From: Mactra quadrangularis
Taxonomy: Eukaryota > Mollusca > Bivalvia > Venerida > Mactridae
NCBI GenBank assembly: GCA_025267735.1
Contig: CM046298.1
Coordinates: forward strand, 29,457,866-29,521,865
Direction of reading: 5' to 3'
DNA: 64,000 nucleotides
Part shown: positions 21,101-34,448 of the stretch, one piece after another
Position numbering within the stretch: the first letter of the stretch is position 1
How the letters are laid out: the number at the start of each line of letters is the position of its first letter
Position numbers and translations under genes: made by a program
The notes under the pieces: generated by a model
What the model saw: the letters and a program-made list of their open reading frames with translations, nothing else
What the model was told of the DNA's origin: nothing
Databases searched by the model: none

Positions 21101-24100
21101 TGGTGACCTAGTTCCGGTTTCTGGCTCGGACCCAACCCAGAACGCCGACCCGGCGACCTGGGTTTCGGAACGACCCGGCTAGGACCGGTTTTGGGGCGAG
21201 TTACGTACCCTTGTCTCCGCTCCGTAGACTCTCTATATGTACATGCACGTAGCATAAAAATAGGTAAACAATGGTGACCTAGTTCCGGTTTCTGGCTCGG
21301 ACCCAACCCAGAACGCCGACCAGGCGACCTGGGTGTCAAACCGACCCGGCTAGGACCGGTTTTGGGGCGAGTTACGTGCCCTTGTCTCCGCTCCGTAGAC
21401 TCTCTATATGTACTATATGTACATGAACGTAGCCAAAAAATAGGTAAACAATGGTGACCTAGTTCCGGTTTCTGGCTCGGACCCAACCCAGAACGCCGAC
21501 CCGGCGACCTGGGTGTCGAACCGACCCGGCTAGGACCGGTTTTGGGGCGAGTTACGTGCCCTTGTCTCCGCTCCGTAGACTCTCTATATGTACTATATGT
21601 ATATGCACGTAGCAAAAAAATAGGTAAACAATGGTGACCTAGTTCCGGTTTCTGGCTCAGACCCAACCCAAAACGCCGACCCGGCGACCTGGGTGTCGAA
21701 CTGACCCGGCTAGGACCGGTTTTGGGGCGAGTTACGTGCCCTTGTCTCCGCTCCGTTGACTCTCAATATGTACTATATGTACATGCACGTAGCAAAAAAA
21801 TAGGTAAACAATGGTGACCTAGTTCCGGTTTCTGGCTCGGACCCAACCCAGAACGCCGACCCGGCGACCAGGGTGTCGAACCGACCCGGCTAGGACCGAT
21901 TTTGGGGCGAGTTACGTGCCCTTGTCTCCGCTCCGTAGACTCTCTATATGTACTGTATGTACATGCACGTAGCAAAAAAATAGGTAAACAATGGTGACCT
22001 AGTTCCGGTTTCTGGCTCGGACCCAACCCAGAACGCCGACCCGGCGACCTGGGTGTCCAACCGACCCGGCTAGGACCGGTTTTGGGGCGAGTTACGTGCC
22101 CTTGTCTCCGCTCCGTAGACTCTCTATATGTACTATATGTAAATGCACGTAGCAAAAAAATAGGTATACAATGGTGACCTAGTTCCGGTTTCTTGCTCGG
22201 ACCCAACTCAGAACGCCGACCCGGTGACCTGGGTGTCGAACCGACCCGGCTAGGACCGGTTTTGGGGCGAGTTACGTGCCCTTGTCTCCGCTCCGTAGAC
22301 TCTCTATATGTACTATATGTACATGCACGTAGCAAAAAAATAGGTAAACAATGGTGACCTAGTTCCGGTTTCTGGCTCGGACCCAACCCAGAACGCCGAC
22401 CCGGCGACCTGGGTGTCGAACCGACCCGGCTAGGACCGGTTTTGGGGCGAGTTACGTGCCCTTGTCTCCGCTCCGTAGACTCTCTATATGTACTATATGT
22501 ACATGCACGTAGCAAAAAAATAGGTAAACAATGGTGACCTAGTTCCGGTTTCTGGTTCGGACTCAACCCAGAACGCCGACCCGGCGACCTGGGTGTCGAA
22601 CCGACCCGGCTAGGACCGGTTTTGGGGCGAGTTACGTGCCCTTGTCTCCGCTCCGTACACTCTCTATATGTACTATATGTACATGCACGTAGCAAAGAAA
22701 TAGGTAAACAATGGTGACCTAGTTCCGGTTTCTGGCTCGGACCCAACCCAGAACGCCGACCCGGCGACCTGGGTGTCGAACCGACCCGGCTAGGACCGGT
22801 TTTGGGGCGAGTTACGTGCCCTTGTCTCCGCTCCGTAGACTCTCCATATGTACTATATGTACATGCACGTAGCAAAAAAATAGGTAAACAATGGTGACCT
22901 AGTTCCGGTTTCACGCTCGGACCCAACCCAGAACGCCGACCCGGCGACCTGGGTGTCAAACCGACCCGGCTAAGACCGGTTTTGGGGCGAGTTACGTGCC
23001 CTTGTCTCCGCTCCGTAGACTCTCTATATGTACTATATGTACATGCACGTAGCAAAAAAATAGGTAAACAATGGTGACCTAGTTCCGGTTTCTGGCTCGG
23101 ACCCAACCCAGAACGCCGACCCGGCGACCTGGGTGTCGAACCGACCCGGCTAGGACCGGTTTTGGGGCGAGTTACGTGCCCTTGTCTCCGCTCCGTAGAC
23201 TCTCTATATGTACTATATGTACATGCACGTAGCAAAAAAATAGGTAAACAATGGTGACCTAGTTCCGGTTTCAGGCTCGGACCCAACCCAGAACGCCGAC
23301 CCGGTGACCTGGGTGTCGAACCGACCCGGCTAGGACCGGTTTTGGGGCGAGTTACGTGCCCTTGTCTCCGCTAAAAAGACTCAAAATATGTACTATATGT
23401 ACATGCACGTAGCAAAAAAATAGGTAAACAATGGTGACCTAGTTCCGGTTTCTGGCTCGGACCCAACCCAGAACGCCGACCCGGCGACCTGGGTGTCGGA
23501 CCGACCCGGCTAGGACCGGTTTTGGGGCGAGTTACGTGCCCTTGTCTACGCTCCGTAGACTCTCTATATGTACATGCACGTAGCATAAAAATAGGTAAAC
23601 AATGGTGACCTAGTTCCGGTTTCTGGCTCGGACCCAACCCAGAACGCCGATCAGGCGACCTGGGTGTCAAACCGACCCGGCTAGGACCGGTTTTGGGGCG
23701 AGTTACGTGCCCTTGTCTCCGCTCCGTAGACTCTCTATATGTACTATATGTAAATGCACGTAGCCAAAAAATAGGTAAACAATGGTGACCTAGTTCCGGT
23801 TTCTGGCTCGGACCCAACCCAGAACGCCGACCCGGCGACCTGGGTGTCGAACCGACCCGGCTAGGACCGGTTTTGGGGCGAGTTACGTGCCCTTGTCTCC
23901 GCTCCGTAGACTCTCTATATGAACTATATGTACATGCACGTAGCAAAAAAATAGGTAAACAATGGTGACCTAGTTCCGGTTTCTGGCGCGGACCCAACCC
24001 AGAACGCCGACCCGGCGACCTGGGTGTCGAACCGACCCGGCTAGGACCGGTTTTGGGGCGAGTTACGTGCCCTTGTCTCCGCTCCGTAGACTCTCTATAT

Positions 24101-27100
24101 GTACTATATGTACATGCACGTAGCAAAAAAATAGGTAAACAATGGTGACCAAGTTCCGGTTTCTGGCTCGGACCCAACCCAGAACGCCGACCCGGCGACC
24201 TGGGTGTCGAACCGACCCGGCTAGGACAGGTTTTGGGGCGAGTTACGTGCCCTTGTCTCCGCTCCGTAGACTCTCTATATGTACATGCACGTAGCAAAAA
24301 AATAGGTAAACAATGGTGACCTAGTTCCGGTTTCTGGCTCGGACCCAACCCAGAACGCCGACCCGGCGACCTGGGTGTCGAACCGACCCGGCTAGGACCG
24401 GTTTTGGGGCGAGTTACGTGCCCTTGTCTCCGCTCCGTAGACTCTCTATATGTACTATATGTACATGCACGTAGCAAAAAATAGGTAAACAATGGTGACC
24501 TAGTTCCGGTTTCTGGCTCGGACCCAACCCAGAACGCCGACCCGGCGACCTGGGTGTCCAACCGACCCGGCTAGGACCGGTTTTGGGGCGAGTTACGTGC
24601 CCTTGTCTCCGCTCCGTAGACTCTCTATATGTACTATATGTACATGCACGTAGCAAAAAATAGGTAAACAATGGTGACCTAGTTCCGGTTTCTGGCTCGG
24701 ACCCAACCCAGAACGCCGACCCGGCGACCTGGGTGTCCAACCGACCCGGCTAGGACCGGTTTTGGGGCGAGTTACGTGCCCTTGTCTCCGCTCCGTAGAC
24801 TCTCTATATGTACTATATGTACATGCACGTAGCAAAAAAATAGGTAAACAATGGTGACCTAGTTCCGGTTTCTGGCTCGGACCCAACCCAGAACGCCGAC
24901 CTGGCGACCTGGGTGTCGAATCGACCCGGCTAGGACCGGTTTTGGGGCGAGTTACGTGCCCTTGTCTCCGCTCCGTAGACTCTCTATATGTACTATATGT
25001 ACATGCACGTAGCAAAAAAATAGGTAAACAATGGTGACCTAGTTCCGGTTTCTGGCTCGGACCCAACCCAGAACGCCGACCCGGCGACCTGGGTGTCGGA
25101 CCGACCCGGCTAGGACCGGTTTTGGGGCGAGTTACGTGCCCTTGTCTCCGCTCCGTAGACTCTCTATATGTACATGCACGTAGCATAAAAATAGGTAAAC
25201 AATGGTGACCTAGTTCCGGTTTCTGGCTCGGACCCAACCCAGAACGCCGACCAGGCGACCTGGGTGTCAAACCGACCCGGCTAGGACCGGTTTTGGGGCG
25301 AGTTACGTGCCCTTGTCTCCGCTCCGTAGACTCTCTATATGTACTATATGTAAATGCACGTAGCCAAAAAATAGGTAAACAATGGTGACCTAGTTCCGGT
25401 TTCTGGCTCGGACCCAACACAGAACGCCGACCCGGCGACCTGGGTGTCGAACCGACCCGGCTAAGACCGGTTTTGGGGCGAGTTACGTGCCCTTGTCTCC
25501 GCTCCGTAGACTCTCTATATGTACTATATGTACATGCACGTAGCAAAAAAATAGGTAAACAATGGTGACCTAGTTCCGGTTTCTGGCTCGGAGCCAACCC
25601 AGAACGCCGACCCGGCGACCTGGGTGTCGAACAGACCCGGCTAGGACCGGTTTTGGGGCGAGTTACGTGCCCTTGTCTCCGCTCCGTAGACTCTCTATAT
25701 GTACTATATGTACATGCACGTAGCAAAAAAATAGGTAAACAATGGTGACCTAGTTCCGGTTTCTGGCTCGGACCCAACCCAGAACGCCGACCCGGCGTCC
25801 TGGGTGTCGAACCGACCCGGCTAGGAACGGTTTTGGGGCGAGTTACGTGCCCTTGTCTCCGCTCCGTAGACTCTCTATATGTACTATATGTACATGCACG
25901 TAGCAAAAAAATAGGTAAACAATGGTGACCTAGTTCCGGTTTCTGGCTCGGACCCAACCCAGAACGCCGACCCGGCGACCTGGGTGTCGAACCGACCCGG
26001 CTAGGACCGGTTTTCGGGCGAGTTACGTGCCCTTGTCTCCGCTCCGTAGACTCTCTATATGTACTATATGTACAGGCACGTAGCAAAAAAATAGGTAAAC
26101 AATGGTGACCTAGTTCCGGTTTCTGGCTCGGACCCAACCCAGAACGCCGACCCGGCGACCTGGGTGTCGAACCGACCCGGCTAGGACCGGTTTTGGGGCG
26201 AGTTACGTGCCCTTGTCTCCGCTCCGTAGACTCTCTATATGTACTATATGTACATGCACGTAGCAAAAAAATAGGTAAACAATGGTGACCTAGTTCCGGT
26301 TTCTGGCTCGGACCCAACCCAGAACGCCGACCCGGCGACCTGGGTGTCGAACCGACCCGGCTAGGACCGGTTTTGGGGCGAGTTACGTGCCCTTGTCTCC
26401 GCTCCGTAGACTCTCTATATGTACTATATATACATGCACGTAGCAAAAAAATAGGTAAACAATGGTGACCTAGTTCCGGTTTCTGGCTCGGACCCAACCC
26501 AGAACGCCGACCCGGCGACCTGGGTGTCGTACCGACCCGGCTAGGACCGGTTTTGGGGCGAGTTACGTGCCCTTGTCTCCGCTCCGTAGACTCTCTATAT
26601 GTACTATATGTACATGCACGTAGCAAAAAAATAGGTAAACAATGGTGACCTAGTTCCGGTTTCTGGCTCGGACCCAACCCAGAACGCCGACCCGGCGACC
26701 TGGGTGTCGAACCGACCCGGCTAGGACCGGTTTTGGGGAGAGTTACGTGCCCTTGTCTCCGCTCCGTAGACTCTCTATATGTACTATATGTACATGCACG
26801 TAGCAAAAAAATAGGTAAACAATGGTGACCTAGTTCCGGTTTCTGGCTCGGACCCAACCCAGAACGCCGACCCGGCGACCTGGGTGTCGAACCGACCCGG
26901 CTAGGACCGGTTTTGGGGCGAGTTACGTGCCCTTGTCTCCGCTCCGTAGACTCTCTATATGTACTATATGTACATGCACGTAGCAAAAAAATAGGTAAAC
27001 AATGGTGACCTAGTTCCGGTTTCTGGCTCGGACCCAACCCAGAACGCCGACCCGGCGACCTGGGTGTCGAACCGACCCGGCTAGGACCGGTTTTGGGGCG

Positions 27101-30100
27101 AGTTACGTGCCCTTGTCTCCGCTCCGTAGACTCTCTTTATGTACTATATGTACATGCACGTAGCAAAAAAAAAGGTAAACAATGGTGACCTAGTTCCTGT
27201 TTCTGGCTCGGACCCAACCCAGAACGCCGACCCGGCGACCTGGGTGTCGAACCGACCCGGCTAGGACCGGTTTTGGGGCGAGTTACGTGCCCTTGTCTCC
27301 GCTCCGTAGACTCTCTATATGTACTATATGTACATGCACGTAGCAAAAAAATAGGTAAACAATGGTGACCTAGTTCCGGTTTCTGGCTCGGACCCAACCC
27401 AGAACGCCGACACGGCGACCTGGGTGTCGAACCGACCCGACTAGGACCGGTTTTGGGGCGAGTTACGTGCCCTTGTCTCCGCTCCGTAGACTCTCAATAT
27501 GTACTATATGTACATGCACGTAGCAAAAAAATAGGTAAACAATGGTGACCTAGTTCCGGTTTCAGGCTCGGACCCAACCCAGAACGCCGACCCGGCGACC
27601 TGGGTGTCGAACCGACCCGGCTATGACCGGTTTTGGGGTGAGTTACGTGCCCTTGTCTCCGCTCCGTAGACTCTCTATATGTACTATATGTACATGCACG
27701 TAGCAAAAAATATAGGTAAACAATGGTGACCTAGTTCCGGTTTCTGGCTCGGACCCAACCCAGAACGCCGACCCGGCGACCTGGGTGTCGAACCGACCCG
27801 GCTAGGACCGGTTTTGGGGCGAGTTACGTGCCCTTGTCTCCGCTCCGTAGACTCTCTATATGTACTATATGTACATGCACGTAGCAAAAAAATAGGTGAA
27901 CAATGGTGACCTAGTTCCGGTTTCTGGCTCGGACCCAACCCAGAACGCCGACCCGGCGACCTGCGTGCCGAACCGACCCGGCTAGGACCGGTTTTGGGGC
28001 GAGTTACGTGCCCTTGTCTCAGCTCCGTAGACTCTCTATATGTACTATATGTACATGCACGTAGCAAAAAAATAGGTAAACAATGGTGACCTAGTTCCGG
28101 TTTCTGGCTCGGATCCAACCCAGAACGCCGACCCGGCGACCTGGGTGTCGAACCGACCCGGCTAGGACCGGTTTTGGGGCGAGTTACGTGCCCTTGTCTC
28201 CGCTCCGTAGACTCTCTATATGTACTATATGTACATGCACGTAGCAAAAAAATAGGTAAACAATGGTGACCTAGTTCCGGTTTCTGGCTCGGTTCCAACC
28301 CAGAACGCCGACCCGGCGACCTGGGTGTCGAACCGACCCGGCTAGGACCGGTTTTGGGGCGAGTTACGTGCCCTTGTCTCCGCTCCGTAGACTCTCTATA
28401 TGTACTATATGTACATGCACGTAGCAAAAAAATAGGTAAACAATGGTCACCTAGTTCCGGTTTCTGGCTCGGACCCAACCCAGAACGCCGACCCGGCGAC
28501 CTGGGTGTCGAACCGACCCGGCTAGGACCGGTTTTGGGGCGAGTTACGTGCCCTTGTCTCCGCTCCGTAGACTCTCTATATGTACTATATGTACATGCAC
28601 GTAGCAAAAAAAATAGGTAAACAATGGTGACCTAGTTCCGGTTTCTGGCTCGGACCCAACACAGAACGCCGACCCGGCGACCTGGGTGTCGAACCGACCC
28701 GGCTAAGACCGGTTTTGGGGCGAGTTACGTGCCCTTGTCTCCGCTCCGTAGACTCTCTATATGTACTATATGTACATGCACGTAGCAAAAAAATAGGTAA
28801 ACAATGGTGACCTAGTTCCGGTTTCTGGCTCGGAGCCAACCCAGAACGCCGACCCGGCGACCTGGGTGTCGAACAGACCCGGCTAGGACCGGTTTTGTGG
28901 CGAGTTACGTGCCCTTGTCTCCGCTCCGTAGACTCTCTATATGTACTATATGTACATGCACGTAGCAAAAAAATAGGTAAACAATGGTGACCTAGTTCCG
29001 GTTTCTGGCTCGGACCCAACCCAGAACGCCGACCCGGCGTCCTGGGTGTCGAACCGACCCGGCCTTAGGAACGGTTTTGGGGCGAGTTACGTGCCCTTGT
29101 CTCCGCTCCGTAGACTCTCTATATGTACTATATGTACATGCACGTAGCAAAAAAATAGGTAAACAATGGTGACCTAGTTCCGGTTTCTGGCTCGGACCCA
29201 ACCCAGAACGCCGACCCGGCGACCTGGGTGTCGAACCGACCCGGCTAGGACCGGTTTTGGGGCGAGTTACGTGCCCTTGTCTCCGCTCCGTAGACTCTCT
29301 ATATGTACTATATGTACATGCACGTAGCAAAAAAATAGGTAAACAATGGTGACCTAGTTCCGGTTTCTGGCTCGGACCCAACCCAGAACGCCGACCCGGC
29401 GACCTGGGTGTCGAACCGACCCTGCTAGGACCGGTTTTGGGGCGAGTTACGTGCCCTTGTCTCCGCTCCGTAGACTCTCTATATGTACTATATATACATG
29501 CACGTAGCAAAAAAATACGTAAACAATGGTCACCTAGTTCCGGTTTCTGGCTCGGACCCAACCCAGAACGCCGACCCGGCGACCTGGGTGTCGGACCGAC
29601 CCGGCTAGGACCGGTTTTGGGGCGAGTTACGTGCCCTTGTCTCCGCTCCGTAGACTCTCTATATGTACTATATGTACATGCACGTAGCAAAAAAATAGGT
29701 AAACAATGGTGACCTAGTTCCGGTTTCTGGCTCGGACCCAACACAGAACGCCGACCCGGCGACCTGGGTGTCGAACCGACCCGGCTAAGACCGGTTTTGG
29801 GGCGAGTTACGTGCCCTTGTCTCCGCTCCGTAGACTCTCTATATGTACTATATGTACATGCACGTAGCAAAAAAATAGGTAAACAATGGTGACCTAGTTC
29901 CGGTTTCTGGCTCGGAGCCAACCCAGAACGCCGACCCGGCGACCTGGGTGTCGAACAGACCCGGCTAGGACCGGTTTTGGGCGAGTTACGTGCCCTTGTC
30001 TCCGCTCCGTAGACTCTCTATATGTACTATATGTACATGCACGTAGCAAAAAAATAGGTAAACAATGGTGACCTAGTTCCGGTTTCTGGCTCGGACCCAA

Positions 30101-30540
30101 CCCAGAACGCCGACCCGGCGTCCTGGGTGTCGAACCGACCCGGCTAGGAACGGTTTTGGGGCGAGTTACGTGCCCTTGTCTCCGCTCCGTAGACTCTCTA
30201 TATGTACTATATGTACATGCACGTAGCAAAAAAATAGGTAAACAATGGTGACCTAGTTCCGGTTTCTGGCTCGGACCCAACCCAGAACGCCGACCCGGCG
30301 ACCTGGGTGTCGAACCGACCCGGCTAGGACCGGTTTTGGGGCGAGTTACGTGCCCTTGTCTCCGCTCCGTAGACTCTCTATATGTACTATATGTACAGGC
30401 ACGTAGCAAAAAATAGGTAAACAATGTGACCTAGTTCCGGTTTCTGGCTCGGACCCAACCCAGAACGCCGACCCGGCGACCTGGGTGTCGAACCGACCCG
30501 GCTAGGAACCGGTTTTGGGGAGAGTTACGTGCCCTTGTCT

Positions 30541-33278
30541 CCGCTCCGTAGTCTCTCTTAGACTCTGTATATGTACTATATGTACATGCACATAGTAAAA
30601 AAATAGGTAAACAATGGTGACCTAGTTCCGGTTTCTGGCTCGGAGGCAACCCAGAACGCCGACCCGGCCGCCTGGGTCTCGAACCGACCCGGCTAGGACC
30701 CGTTTTGGGGCGAGGTACGGGCCCTTGTCTACGCTCCATAGACTCTGTATATGTACTATATGTATATGCACATAGTAAAAAAATAGGTAAACAATGGTGA
30801 CCTAGTTCCGGTTTCTGGCTCGGACCCAACCCAGAACGCCGACCCGGCCGCCTGGGTCTCGAACCGACCCGGCTTGGACCCGTTTTGGGGCGAGTTACGG
30901 GCCCTTGTCTACGCTCCATAGACTCTGTATATGTACTATATGTACATGCACATAGTAAAAAAATAGGTTAGCAATGGTGACCTAGTTCCGGTTTCTGGCT
31001 CGGACCCAACCCAGAACGCCGACCCGGCCGCCTGGGTCTCGAACCGACCCGTCTAGGACCCGTTTTGGGGCGAGTTACGGGCCCTTGTCTACGCTCCATA
31101 GACTCTGTATATGTACTATATTTACATGCACATAGTAAAAAAATAGGTAAACAATGGTGACCTAGTTCCGGTTTCTGGCTCGGACCCAACCCAGAACGCC
31201 GACCCGGCCGCCTGGGTCTCGAACCGACCCGGCTAGGACTCCTTTTGGGGCGAGTTACGGGCTCTTGTCTACGCTCCATAGACTCTGTATATGTACTATA
31301 TGTACATGCACATAGTAAAAAAACAGGTAAACAATGGTGACCTAGTTCCGGTTTCTGGCTCGGACCCAACCCAGAACGCCAACCCGGCCGCCTGGGTCTC
31401 GAACCGATCCGGCTAGGACCCGTTTTGGGGCGAGTTACGGGCCCTTGTCTACGCTCCATAGACTCTGTATATGTACTATATGTACATGCACATAGTAAAA
31501 AAATAGGTAAACAATGGTGACCTAGTTCCGGTTTCTGGCTCGGACCCAACCCAGAACGCCGACCCGGCCGCCTGGGTCTCGAACCGACCCGGCTAGGACC
31601 CGTTTTGGGGCGAGTTACGGGCCCTTGTCTACGCTCCATAGACTCTGTATATGTACTATATGTACATGCACATAGTAAAAAAATAGGTAAACAATGGTGA
31701 CCTAGTTCCGGTTTCTGGCTTGGACCCAACCCAGAACGCCGACACGGCCGCCTGGGTCTCGAACCGACCCGGCTAGGACCCGTTTTGGGGCGAGTTACGG
31801 GCCCTTGTCTACGCTCCATAGACTCTGTATATGTACTATATGTACATGCACATAGTAAAAAAATAGGTAAACAATGGTGACCTAGTTCCGGTTTCTGGCT
31901 CGGAGGCAACCCAGAACGCCGACCCGGCCGCCTGGGTCTCAAACCGACCCGGCTAGGACCCGTTTTGGGGCGAGTTACGGGCCCTTGTCTACGCTCCATA
32001 GACTCTGTATATGTACTATATGTACATGCACATAGTAAAAAAATAGGTTAGCAATGGTGACCTAGTTCCGGTTTCTGGCTCAGACCCAACCCAGAACGCC
32101 GACCCGGCCGCCTGGGTCTCGAACCGACCCGTCTAGGACCCGTTTTGGGGCGAGTTACCGGCCCTTTTCTACGCTCCATAGACTCTGTATATGTACTATA
32201 TTTACATGCACATAGTAAAAAAATAGGTAAACAATGGTGACCTAGTTCCGGTTTCTGGCTCGGACCCAACCCAGAACGCCGACCCGGCCGCCTGGGTCTC
32301 GAACCGACCCGGCTAGGACTCCTTTTGGGGCGAGTTACGGGCCCTTGTCTACGCTCCATAGACTCTGTATATGTACTATATGTACATGCACATAGTAAAA
32401 AAACAGGTAAACAATGGTGACCTAGTTCCGGTTTCTGGCTCGGACCCAACCCAGAACGCCAACCCGGCCGCCTGGGTCTCGAACCGATCCGGCTAGGACC
32501 CGTTTTGGGGCGAGTTACGGGCCCTTGTCTACGCTCCATAGACTCTGTATATGTACTATATGTACATGCACATAGTAAAAAAATAGGTAAACAATGGTGA
32601 CCTAGTTCCGGTTTCTGGCTCGGACCCAACCCAGAACGCCGACCCGGCCGCCTGGGTCTCGAACCGACCCGGCTAGGACCCGTTTTGGGGCGAGTTACGG
32701 GCCCTTGTCTACGCTCCATAGACTCTGTATATGTACTATATGTACATGCACATAGTAAAAAAATAGGTAAACAATGGTGACCTAGTTCCGGTTTCTGGCT
32801 TGGACCCAACCCAGAACGCCGACACGGCCGCCTGGGTCTCGAACCGACCCGGCTAGGACCCGTTTTGGGGCGAGTTACGGGCCCTTGTCTACGCTCCATA
32901 GACTCTGTATATGTACTATATGTACATGCACATAGTAAAAAAATAGGTAAACAATGGTGACCTAGTTCCGGTTTCTGGCTCGGAGGCAACCCAGAACGCC
33001 GACCCGGCCGCCTGGGTCTCGAACCGACCCGGCTAGGACCCGTTTTGGGGCGAGTTACGGGCCCTTGTCTACGCTCCATAGACTCTGAATATGTACTATA
33101 TGTACATGCACATAGTAAAAAAATAGGTAAACAATGGTGACCTAGTTCCGGTTTCTGGCTCGGACCCAACCCAGAACGCCGACCCGGCCGCCTGGGTCTC
33201 GAATCGATCCGGCTAGGACCCGTTTTGGGGCGAGTTACGGGCCCTTGTCTACGCTCCTTAGACTCTGTATATGTACTA
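30541..33278 (-). repeat. Satellite array B, subfamily B2, left part
   Basis: Monomers change abruptly to GGCCGCCTGGGTCTCGAAC, GGACCCGTTTTGGGG, TTACGGGCCCTTGTCTACGC, TCCATAGACTCTG and CACATAGTAAAA. About nine fixed differences separate B2 from B1. The first junction, near 30541-30570, is scarred: CCGTAGTCTCTCTTAGACTC holds an extra partial copy of the GTAGACTCTC segment. The domain ends at the pogo-like insertion. Confidence 0.9.
30961..33120 (-). repeat. Six-monomer higher-order repeat in B2, two tandem copies (1080 bp)
   Basis: Private variants recur at exactly 1080 bp: AGGTTAGCAATGG (near 30965 and 32045), ATTTACATGCACATAG (near 31129 and 32209), AAACAGGTAAAC (near 31320 and 32400) and CGGAGGCAACC (near 31901 and 32981). 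1080 is six times 180. The copies differ by only a handful of bases, so the duplication is recent. Confidence 0.9.
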
Positions 33279-34448
33279 CAGTCAATTCTCGTTATCTCGA
33301 CTTAGTTGGGACTGTTGAAAAATAGTCGAGATAACGAATAGTCGAGATAAACAAAACTTGCGAAGGTAGGTAAGTTTGAGGTCTTCAGTAGCACTTTTTA
33401 CCTGTACAGAGCTTGTAGTTTAAAATAATTGCTTTATTTCAACTGTAAATAGGGTTTTACTATTTATATCACAAATGTACTCCAAGTTGTTGTGTTGTAT
33501 GTTCACACTGACGCCATTTCCTTTCGACGAGTAATAAAACAATTGGCGTATTTTCCGAAAATCTACTTTTGATTTCTAATTTTACACTGACTATATCTCG
33601 ATGAAGCAAACTTATTGAGCGTTTATTTTTTTGACAATTTGTAGCCAGTGAACAATTTTATATTAAATATTTAAGCCTGGGTGTGTGTACGCGTGTTATG
33701 ACGTCATTGCTCGCCATACAGCTCACGCAATGTCGGCTTTTCTTAGATGTTCAGCAATCTATCATTGCCGCGTCTTGCTAACGACACACAAAGAAGATCA
33801 CTAAGTAAAATTGAGTAGTAACAGATATAATCAAGTTGTTAACAACTTTATGTCCGACCGGCATTTTTCTGAAGTGCGTGGAGTGATTAACTTTAGTTAT
33901 TAAGAGTATGCTTTAAAATTGAGTATAAACATATCGATCAACTAAGAACGAAATGGAATAAATATAGGAATATAAAAGATGTTCCGGTTTTTTTAAATAT
34001 TTTATATTAATACATATTTTTTCATAAAAAAAGTATGTAACAAGTAAAGAGTACACAATGCTCAATTAATTTAATTGTGACACCTGTCAATCAAAAAGTT
34101 GTCACTTTGTTAATTCACTATTGTTAAATGACATGTTGATTAAAATTGACCCCTATGTATCAGTTTCGCAGAGTGATCGCTAATTGATTGGCGCGTGTTG
34201 TTTTTCGCACCTCGCCAGATTGCTGATGACATCTTTGACTAGTCGAGTTAAACATTATGATTATATAGTAAAACAAACGTTTTGGTCCGTAATTTATGAT
34301 CGAGATATGGAAAAAGTCGAGAGAAAAAGATCGAGATAAACATGCATTTTTCATATAGATAAAGAAGGGAAAAAAACGGGACTTTCGATTTTCAATCGAG
34401 ACAACGAAAAATCGATTCAAGCGTAGTCGAGATAATGCGAATTGACTG
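33279..34448. mobile_element. Non-autonomous pogo-like (Tc1/mariner superfamily) element, 1170 bp
   Basis: The ends are inverted repeats matching at 22 of 24 positions. The left begins CAGTCAATTCTCGTTATCTC (33279) and the right, read inward on the minus strand, begins CAGTCAATTCGCATTATCTC (from 34448). TA flanks both sides (33277-33278 and 34449-34450), the target duplication of this superfamily. TCGAGATAA-type motifs repeat inside both ends (near 33325, 33341, 34331 and 34425) and may be transposase binding sites. The interior is AT-rich and I find no transposase. The 108-codon minus-strand frame at 34160-34486 starts in the satellite and has no recognisable domain. The CAGT start and the CTCGTTAT-TCGA pattern resemble pogo/Tigger-type ends. 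Confidence 0.85.

Larger units (their letters stand above)
17641..30540 (-). repeat. Satellite array B, subfamily B1, 180-bp monomer
   Basis: CAATGGTGAC recurs at 17671, 17851 and 18031, exactly 180 bp apart, and continues for about 72 monomers. Each reads CAATGGTGACCTAGTTCCGG, TTTCTGGCTCGGACCCAACC, GACCCGGCGACCTGGGTGTC, GGCTAGGACCGGTTTTGGGG, GAGTTACGTGCCCTTGTCTC, CGCTCCGTAGACTCTC, a TATATGTAC block, CACGTAGCAAAAAAATAGG. Read on the minus strand, the start (GGAACTAGGTCACCATTG) aligns with array A. The 180-bp period gives minus-strand open frames of 60 codons per monomer, up to 814 codons (24593-27037). The frames are broken by single-base indels, chiefly in the A-run. Confidence 0.95.

Noticed and set aside
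24593..27037. 814-codon minus-strand open frame, and similar frames across 17.6-64 kb, as a repeat protein gene
   Set aside because: It is the 60-codon monomer read through many copies. The frame has no single start, is broken by indels in the A-run, reverses strand at 55.78 kb, and other frames of the same DNA are also partly open.
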